From NCBI GenBank assembly GCA_019802505.1, contig JAFMOC010000158.1, positions 420,001-484,000 of the forward strand: DNA of 64,000 nucleotides, in the 5' to 3' direction. The position numbers and the translations under genes were made by a program. Positions 58,501 to 64,000 of the stretch are shown here, piece by piece. Within the stretch, counting starts at the first letter, position 1. Every line of letters starts with the position of its first letter. The DNA comes from Corydoras sp. C115. Taxonomy: Eukaryota > Chordata > Actinopteri > Siluriformes > Callichthyidae. The notes beneath the pieces are model-generated. The model saw only the letters and a program-made list of their open reading frames with translations, ran no database searches and was not told the DNA's origin.

Positions 58501-59963
58501 GTACAAGACATCAAGAAAAGGAAATTTAGACAAAACTGTACATTTTGTTGTAAATTTTATTAAAAAGTGTAATTAAAAGAAAGTATCTATAAAACTACTG
58601 TTGCAATTCTTTTTCGGATATGACGTATAATTTAATTTTTTTTATATTTATTATATACAAACTGGTGGTCCGGCAACAGTCTTATTTTTGAATTGGTTCT
58701 TTGACTTAAGTTAAGGTTTAAAATGTTTAAATCACATTCCTTGTTTTATGTTTTGAATGTCTGAACCTTTTGGGCCATTGAAATGTGTAAGTGCAGTTAC
58801 ATGTGTCTTTTCTGTTCTCCTTTAGAATTCTGACTTTCAAACTGTGATGCTCTTAAGCTTTCTGACCTTTTAATCTGGACAATTCTGAGGTTGCTAACTG
58901 CCCTTAAGCATGGAATAGTAGACACAATTCCACACACAGGGTTCATTGTGTCTTTTATGGCTTTTTTGCTTTAACTCTCGAACCCCCAGGAAAACCAAAA
59001 TAGCTCAGTTATTAAAAATCTTTATTTGAATAATTTCATTATTGTGAATGCCAGCAGTATGCACTCAGCAGCTCGTGACTTACGTGATGTCACAGTGCAT
59101 AGGCCTTAAGAAAAAAATGACAAATGCAAGGTCTTTCACTGCATAGTTCCAATCGCATACTTTTGTACTGACAAAGATATTCACATGTCTATTTATGGAC
59201 CGTGATGTACCAACACAAGCCATGTGTGCTTTTTTTTTCCGCAGGTGTGGTTTAGCAACAGACGTGCTCGATGGAGGAAACAGGCAGGAGCCAATCAATT
59301 AATGGCGTTCAATCACCTTATCCCTGGAGGCTTCCCACCATCGGCTATGTCAAGTCTTCAGCCCTATCAGCTACAGGAAGGTCCCTACCCTGCCTCCTCT
59401 ATACCACAAGGTGGGTTATTGTAGTCTTTAGCACACAGACAAAGACAGACAGAAAGACACACACACACAGCTTTACTTCTATAACGTCCCTATCATATCC
59501 TTTTTCAAATTACTGACATCACAAGAAACAAAGTTTAAAGCAATGCAAAAAAAATGGAAGTATAAAAACAAGATTGGAGAAAAGTTGAATTTTATTTTTT
59601 TATTTTTTAGTATTAATTTCTATTAATATACTAACTATATACAACCACTTTTAAATGTTTCTACTGTTCTTGGCAAGTGGCAAAATAGTTGTAAATAACT
59701 TTTGTTCTTCCTTTCCCCCTTTCTCTGTGTCTTGATCAGCAATGTCAGAGCAGGCCAGCACAGTGCATAGACCGCAGCCACTTCCTCCCACCTCAGTGCA
59801 CCAGAGCGGGCTTGCCACTGCGCCTGGAACCCAGGATGCCAGCTCAGCCTATTGCCTTTCGTCTGGACGCCACGGCTTCTCAAGCTACTCAGACAGCTTT
59901 GTGGCTGCACAAAGTCATTCCAACCCAGTCAACCCTTCCATCAGTAATGGGCTTTCATCACAG
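41630..59963 (+). CDS. pax3: pax3, paired-box/homeodomain transcription factor (exons 1-7; last exon beyond window)
   Basis: Pax3 is a nuclear DNA-binding regulator of neural crest, dorsal neural tube and muscle precursors. Seven exons join to 1,185 bp (395 codons), all in frame. The paired domain spans about residues 30-157, the octapeptide HSIDGILG 189-196, and the homeodomain 220-279 with Pax-type Ser at position 50 (S269). A Ser/Pro-rich activation region follows (HRPQPLPP, SSAYCL, RHGFSSYSDSF). [20 protein letters not shown] and [15 protein letters not shown] favour Pax3 over Pax7, and acsl3 linkage agrees. Exon 7 ends SSNGLSSQ-type (SISNGLSSQ) at a donor in phase 0; the C-terminal exon (human VMGLLTNHGG onward) was not found by 64,000. 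The linker is unusually acidic (GEDEEDDDEVE) and several sites differ from typical Pax3, which hints at the faster pax3b paralogue; low certainty. Confidence 0.95.
42040..42094. repeat. (ATT)n microsatellite in pax3 intron 1
   Basis: About 18 ATT units. Together with the AAT tract at 42506-42555 and shorter tri-nucleotide runs (tactactact, tagtagtag), it makes intron 1 mostly simple sequence. Confidence 0.96.
42506..42555. repeat. (AAT)n microsatellite in pax3 intron 1
   Basis: About 16 units ending 130 bp before exon 2. It is complementary to the ATT tract 410 bp upstream, so the two could pair in the pre-mRNA. Confidence 0.96.
42686..42921 (+). CDS. pax3: pax3 exon 2 (paired domain, PAI part)
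   Basis: 236 bp starting [20 protein letters not shown] and ending GSIRPGAIGGSKPK. It is invariant with vertebrate Pax3/7 over this stretch. The acceptor is tgcag|TC and the donor AAG|GTAGGT. Confidence 0.97.
43472..43601 (+). CDS. pax3: pax3 exon 3 (paired domain, RED part)
   Basis: 130 bp, QNTSPDVDKKIEEYKRENPG through LLKDGICDRNNVPS. The acceptor is ttacag|CAA and the donor TCAG|GTATAC. Human Pax3 starts this exon QVTTPDVEKK. The base after the acceptor CA is A, so the NAGNAG choice that makes the Q+/Q- isoforms is absent. Confidence 0.95.
43971..44114 (+). CDS. pax3: pax3 exon 4 (end of paired domain, acidic linker, octapeptide)
   Basis: 144 bp, SSISRIIRCKFGGSGEDEED through RRAKHSIDGILGDR. 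The octapeptide HSIDGILG recruits Groucho/TLE-type corepressors in Pax proteins. The acceptor is ttacag|TC and the donor GAT|GTGAGT. Confidence 0.94.
44554..44628. repeat. (AT)n microsatellite
   Basis: About 37 AT units in pax3 intron 4, self-complementary. Confidence 0.97.
44800..45310. promoter_or_regulatory. CpG-containing block in pax3 intron 4
   Basis: It includes gactgtcgagtcgggtataa, ggcggcgccgctgcgc and cgcgcaagtcc, far richer in CpG than the rest of the intron. Open frames here (60-71 codons, both strands) match nothing known. It may be an enhancer or a minor promoter. Confidence 0.3.
45344..45375. repeat. poly-T tract
   Basis: 32 T in a row in pax3 intron 4. Confidence 0.97.
45512..45551. 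repeat. (AAT)n microsatellite
   Basis: About 13 AAT units, followed by a short inverted attattatt run. Confidence 0.95.
45830..46140. promoter_or_regulatory. GC-rich block with Sp1-type box in pax3 intron 4
   Basis: It contains ccacgccccctcccgctcca and ccggggcgctctcg (Sp1/KLF type), plus cgcgaataattc and ctaattactgaatt homeodomain-type sites just after. A GC box beside TAAT cores within an intron is unusual; it could be an internal promoter or an enhancer. No transcript start can be proven. Confidence 0.35.
47440..47640. promoter_or_regulatory. candidate homeodomain-site cluster in pax3 intron 4
   Basis: It carries gcaaattaataaag, tattattaac, tttagctaattaaaag and Sox/Tcf-type acaaag and cttttccat within 200 bp, with mixed composition. 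Such clusters are typical of developmental enhancers. Conservation was not testable here. Confidence 0.3.
49087..49502. other. complex block with long open frames on both strands
   Basis: Open frames run 130 codons on plus (49087-49479) and 114 on minus (49158-49502). Neither has a recognisable domain, and one is rich in Ser/Leu on the minus strand. The GC-balanced composition suggests conserved non-coding DNA rather than a gene. Confidence 0.3.
49531..49623. repeat. (AG)n microsatellite
   Basis: A purine-only run dominated by GAGA with a few interruptions. It could bind GAGA-type factors or form triplex DNA. Confidence 0.95.
52000..52330. promoter_or_regulatory. candidate conserved element in pax3 intron 4
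   Basis: GC-balanced complex sequence with cgcactggactgggggccc, aaagggccaacgctcctacg and gagcaaataaatgcttcatt. No coding potential was recognised. Confidence 0.25.
53020..53260. promoter_or_regulatory. candidate conserved element in pax3 intron 4
   Basis: It has cagattaatgaatag (homeodomain type), ccgtggtagcgggg, Fox-type acaaacacag, and ccaaatgaaaaaag. A complex block between AT-rich flanks; function inferred only. Confidence 0.25.
54370..54650. promoter_or_regulatory. GC-rich hairpin block in pax3 intron 4
   Basis: The most GC-rich part of the intron (gtggagcccccattggcccc, ctcccccactgggcagg). Perfect 10-bp inverted arms actgggcagg (54499-54508) and cctgcccagt (54531-54540) with a 22-nt loop could form a hairpin. 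Frames on both strands (134 and 126 codons) match nothing I know. Confidence 0.35.
57843..58042 (+). CDS. pax3: pax3 exon 5 (homeodomain, N-terminal part)
   Basis: 200 bp, SHSDEGSDVDSEPGLPLKRK, then [20 protein letters not shown] through AKLTEARVQ. The acceptor is attttag|CG and the donor CAG|GTACAT, the usual Pax3/7 intron inside the homeodomain. Confidence 0.97.
59245..59410 (+). CDS. pax3: pax3 exon 6 (homeodomain helix 3 and linker)
   Basis: 166 bp, VWFSNRRARWRKQAGANQLM then [20 protein letters not shown]. Helix 3 WFSNRRAR is intact. The acceptor is ccgcag|GTG and the donor CAAG|GTGGGT. Confidence 0.96.
59740..59963 (+). CDS. pax3: pax3 exon 7 (activation region)
   Basis: 224 bp, AMSEQASTVHRPQPLPPTSV through RHGFSSYSDSF and NPVNPSISNGLSSQ. 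The acceptor is gatcag|CA and the donor CAG|GTTAGT, phase 0. Confidence 0.94.
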
Positions 59964-61904
59964 GTTAGTCATACCGAGCTAGAAATGATGGGGTCTTATT
60001 TGCTTGTAAAAACATCTGACATGTGAACTGGATTGGTGCTTTTGTGTTACCGCTTTTTACCCACAGAGGGCAGAATCAGGTCAAAACAGAATTATGCAGA
60101 AACTGATACATGACGTTCAGATGTTTTTAATGAATTGATCTTTAAAACTGTTTATGTAACTTTATTTAAATGACCCAGAGATATTATTTGGGTGGAAATG
60201 TTTTGAAACTCTGAGTTAAAATTAGAATTAGATTTAGAATTTGAGGTCTGCTCATTTTATATAACTTAACCAGAATACATGTGTCTTGTATTCAGCTATG
60301 TTGAAGTGCTATAACCTTATATGGATATTTCATTGTGTTTATCTACATTTATATAAGATGTATGTAATGTTCAGAATTTGTAAATCTTACAAACATTTTA
60401 CAAGTCAGGTATAATCATTGTTTAAACATTTGATTACAAGCATATTACAATAATTTATTTGTGTATAATATTTTAAACTAAATCTCATGGCAGCCCTCAG
60501 TGTTAAAATGAGATCAAGTTCAGTGAGTGCAGAAAATCATTAAACAGTAAAATATTGAGTGCTGTTTTTAAGCAGGGCATCATCATAATTTATAAATACC
60601 AGTATAATGTCACAGATAAACTGCATTGTGACTAATTATAGCTAAGAGATTAACTTAAGCATGTTCCCCTGTGTCCACATGAGTATCTCTTTACTCTCTG
60701 GGTTCCTCCTTATGTAACGCTCGCTCATATCTTATCAAATCAAATCCAAGGATAAGTGATGTGAGACTGTGGCTTAGATCTTCTGTGGAATGTATCCTAC
60801 TAGTGCACATTACCACATCTGCAAAAGTGAAGGTTTTATCCCAAGACTTTGCTAAACATCTTATCTCATATCCAAATAAAGTCAATATCATTCAAGATAA
60901 ATGATGTTTAAAATAATGTTTACAATCCTGTAGAATATATTTCAAAAATAACAAGTATGTCAAGTAACTTATCCGCTATAAATATGTTTTATTTACAATA
61001 TTTATAAAATAATATTTGAATCTTTTAGACATATTTACTTTAAAACAAGTTATGAAATAGAAAAATATATATCTATCTATATTTATATATATAAATAGAT
61101 CATGACGGTAAATCATGCCAAAGTTAGTTCTCTGTACAGAATGTGCTCTGTTTTTTTATTTCTACAAAATAAACATGACATGAGTATTTAATCAGGGGTG
61201 CACAAACTTTTGCATATAGCTGTATTTTGTATATGACTGTGTATAGTTATGAATAAGGGTTGTATTTCTTTTTATATATATAGCTGAAAGAATACACTGA
61301 ATTGCTGTCATTACACATAGTCACGTGAATGGTTGCATGAACAAGGAATTAGTGGAAACGAACGTGTGGCAGAATTAAATGGTGATGAAAATGAGAAGTG
61401 AAAAGACAATTATGTGTGATTACACAGTCGTCGGCTGCTATCTCCTGTGGTGAGCACCATGCGCGTCCATGCTAACAAGCGGAAAATGAGCTGCTAAGCA
61501 TCTCGCAAAGTGCCTCCTGCTCGGCCATGTGCGCGGAATTTGTGGTAGTCTGTTTAGATGAACGTAGTGAAAGCTGGTTGCTTTTTAAATGAACACAAAG
61601 AATGGTGGGAAGGCAAACTACACGAGAAAGAAGGGTGAGCATATGTCAAAAATGCTGCATGTGATGCTGTTTATGGAGAAAAATCGAATGGCCTGAGGAA
61701 CTTTATGTCCAAAAGAGTGACAAAGAGTATAGTTATGTCTTAATATAGAAATACAGAAATACCCTTGAAAAAGTTAATATGTCAAATGAGACAGAGACAA
61801 AATAGAATGAGATGATTGTATGTAGTGGAATCATTGATGTACTTTGAGACTTCAGGCAGTTTGTAATGTTTGTTTGACTCCATGGTTCACTCAGTGAAAG
61901 GATT

Positions 61905-62300
61905 TGTCTTTGAAAAGTTTCTGTGTGAAGTCATTGGTGTGAGTTCTGACGCTGACCCATCACAGGCCATTAAATGTCCATTACTCTTCTTGGAGGCTCT
62001 GAAGTCAGAACCCTTCACATTCACACAGAATATGGAATTGCCATTAGTGTTGGGTGTGTGCCCTAGGATAAGGCCTAATACTGGCCTTCTGCTGCCCCTG
62101 GAGAGGAAGGGCTGCTGGTCATCATGAAGAGGGCAAAGCGCTGCGTCTGGGATTCTAATTATGCAAGTTCTCAGATACTTAATTGATTGAAATGAGAAAA
62201 TTCATTCTGCATAATGTGCTGTGTAATTTATGCTAATGATTCATTTTATTACCTAATTGTTTCATTTATAGGATTATCAAGTGCTTTAAGGTGTGGTTCC
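61905..62300. promoter_or_regulatory. candidate enhancer in pax3 intron 7
   Basis: A GC-balanced stretch leads into a dense run of TAAT/ATTA cores (attctaattatgc, cttaattgattg, gtaatttatgctaatgattc, acctaattgtttc) within 130 bp. This design is typical of deeply conserved developmental enhancers. No exon was found here. Confidence 0.4.
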
Positions 62301-62931
62301 AGCACAGATTTGGCTTGATATTGCAGAATCTTATTTTCTAATTAATGAAGGGCCAAGTTACGATCAACAGTATTTTTCATCACACTGCGTCTTCTATACA
62401 GATGACCCAAAGTACACAATAAAAATATAAGCCACAATATATGCCACAATAGCCTTTACACTACTGTATATATATACATAAAATTGGGGCATATACACAT
62501 TGCATTCATGTTTTTGTAAAGTTGAAGCTTTCACAAATTCCACTCTTTTGGAAAATCTTTCTACATGGTTTTGGAGTGTGTCTGTAGAAAAGTTATTCAT
62601 GCTCAGTGTAAGGTTAGACACTAATGCGGGGCCAGGGAGTTCACAACTACAGTTAAAATTCATTTTAATCATGTTTAGTGGAATTGAGGTCAGGGCTTAT
62701 TTAATTTCTTCCATACAGAACTTCAATGGTGCAGCATAGAAGAAATATTACTTTTCTTGTGGTCAATCTTACATTTACCAACACGCCGGTCACACCAGAC
62801 CTGTAACAACTCGACCCACATTCTTTTTCCATAAGGTTAACACCATACACCGTAAATCAGTCCTTAAAACACAACGCACCTGCAACGACACACACACACA
62901 AGCATGCACAGCCACATACCACCTTTGCTCA

Positions 62932-62934
<3 letters not shown>

Positions 62935-63022
<88 letters not shown>

Positions 63023-63058
63023 GTATCTTTTTCACTATACTCTCTCCCTGTCGCATGC

Positions 63059-63090
<32 letters not shown>

Positions 63091-63091
63091 T
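62935..63091. repeat. (TA)n-(CA)n compound microsatellite
   Basis: About 33 TA units run directly into about 10 CA units; after 40 bp a second CA tract follows (63060-63091). Confidence 0.97.
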
Positions 63092-63471
63092 TCTTGTGCA
63101 TGTAGTGTTGGATTACGATATGATTTTGGATTCAGTTAGATAATACTGTTATTTTGTTATTCACTGTGAAATCTTAGATATCACCTTAAACAGACAGATG
63201 GATTCAGTTTAACTTTTTACTCCAGTGGCTTAAATATATGTACAATTAAATGTGATGTGGAAGCTTTTTGTCAGCGAACTGTGTATATGTGTGCTCCTGG
63301 GAGTGAGTGTTTGAGTGTTCACCTCACGTGTAGACAGATCTCCCCCTGCCGCTAGGTGAATGAGGCTTTTTAACCTCCATGTGGTTTCCATTTGTAAAGC
63401 ATAACACATCACCATGCTCCTCTCACACAGGCCGGATCCCTCTGACCAGGATCTTGTAAATTACCTACTGT

Positions 63472-63501
63472 CAGTGTGTCTGTGTGTGTGTGTGTGTGTG
63501 C
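63472..63501. repeat. (GT)n microsatellite
   Basis: A TG/GT run of about 14 units in pax3 intron 7. Confidence 0.93.
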
Positions 63502-64000
63502 GCCTGTAGCCTCCAGTACTTACAGCTTTTAATGCGATTTAGTGAATTTAGGATTTAATAAAACTAGATTTCATGACGTCAATAACGTTAAAATGAGTAT
63601 CTCCGCAAGATGTCCCAGAGTACTCATAGTTATGTCTAAACTACATAACAGCATTTATTGTTTATTATGTCACATGTGCTAGAACATTATATTTGGTAAA
63701 TTCTTTAATCCGTAATAGAATTAGAAGTTGAGGCTTCCAGGTGACATTTCCGATTTGTCTTTTAAGACAAGATATTTTCTTTCTTTTCAAAATTAAAAGT
63801 TATTTATTATTATATGCATGTATTTGTATCTACTACAACCATATAAGGTATTTTTTAAGTGCCCAAGATTTATGTTTTTTTAACTTGAATACATAGATTT
63901 TGGAGCCTGTTATTTGATCAATTATATATTTATTCATACTTATCTTTATTCAAACCCTACTGCATATACTACTATTTAAATATACAGTGCTCTATCTCAG

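Larger units (their letters stand above)
59964..64000 (+). other. pax3: pax3 intron 7, incomplete
   Basis: After the exon 7 donor there is no frame resembling the Pax3 C terminus, so the last exon lies to the right. The stretch holds AT-rich DNA, a candidate enhancer, and AT/CA and GT microsatellites. Confidence 0.7.

Noticed and set aside
41630..59963. pax7 instead of pax3
   Set aside because: [36 protein letters not shown] and linkage to acsl3 all favour pax3; only the G at the end of the octapeptide and DGICDR lean towards pax7.
59742..60026. Pax3 form ending ...SSQVSHTELEMMGSYLLVKTSDM by reading through the exon 7 donor
   Set aside because: The donor CAG|GTTAGT is good and the extension does not resemble known Pax3 C termini. 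Intron retention is possible but unsupported.

Overview
The window is nuclear DNA from a ray-finned fish. It has split genes with GT-AG introns, nuclear tRNA genes, long AT/CA/AAT microsatellites, teleost-type tRNA-derived SINEs with L2-like or RTE-like tails, and a decayed Tc1 transposon. The SINE types would suit an otophysan such as a catfish or characin, but I cannot fix the species.

There are two protein genes, arranged head to head. Left (about 1.67-21.45 kb, minus strand) is acsl3, a long-chain acyl-CoA synthetase. I could resolve all 15 coding exons; they sum to 2,133 bp (710 codons plus stop) with every splice phase consistent. It has a probable 3' UTR reaching about 1.67 kb and a CpG-rich promoter near 21.4-21.5 kb. 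Right (from 41.63 kb, plus strand) is pax3, a paired-box/homeodomain transcription factor of neural crest and muscle precursors. Seven exons (395 codons, ending in phase 0) are visible; the last coding exon lies past the window. The acsl3-pax3 linkage and orientation match the vertebrate PAX3-ACSL3 neighbourhood, but no SGPP2, FARSB or MOGAT1 exon was seen between them, so the gap is only about 20 kb.

Layout: 0.1-0.6 kb, tRNA-Trp (minus) and tRNA-Ile (plus); 0.8-1.2 kb, a SINE; 1.67-21.45 kb, acsl3 with SINE insertions in its introns; 21.6-27.0 kb, an unusual compound array of about 15 copies or pieces of one SINE family; 27.24 kb, tRNA-Gly(CCC); 27.5-41.2 kb, intergenic DNA with SINEs, microsatellites and candidate regulatory blocks; 41.2-64 kb, pax3, with a 13.7 kb fourth intron.

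The most unusual feature is the array at 21.6-27.0 kb. It is not a set of independent insertions. Non-SINE flanking sequence from both edges is repeated inside it, and it has repeat periods of about 633, 410-415, 1,536 and 2,826 bp. Some copies have a TTACA/TTTACA-type insert replacing the middle of the element, and there are fold-back junctions and a recurrent poly-C expansion. Outside the array the same SINE family shows clean 12-13 bp target-site duplications and intact Pol III A and B boxes, so it was recently mobile. I found no new protein system; the novelty is in repeat biology and in candidate pax3 regulatory DNA.
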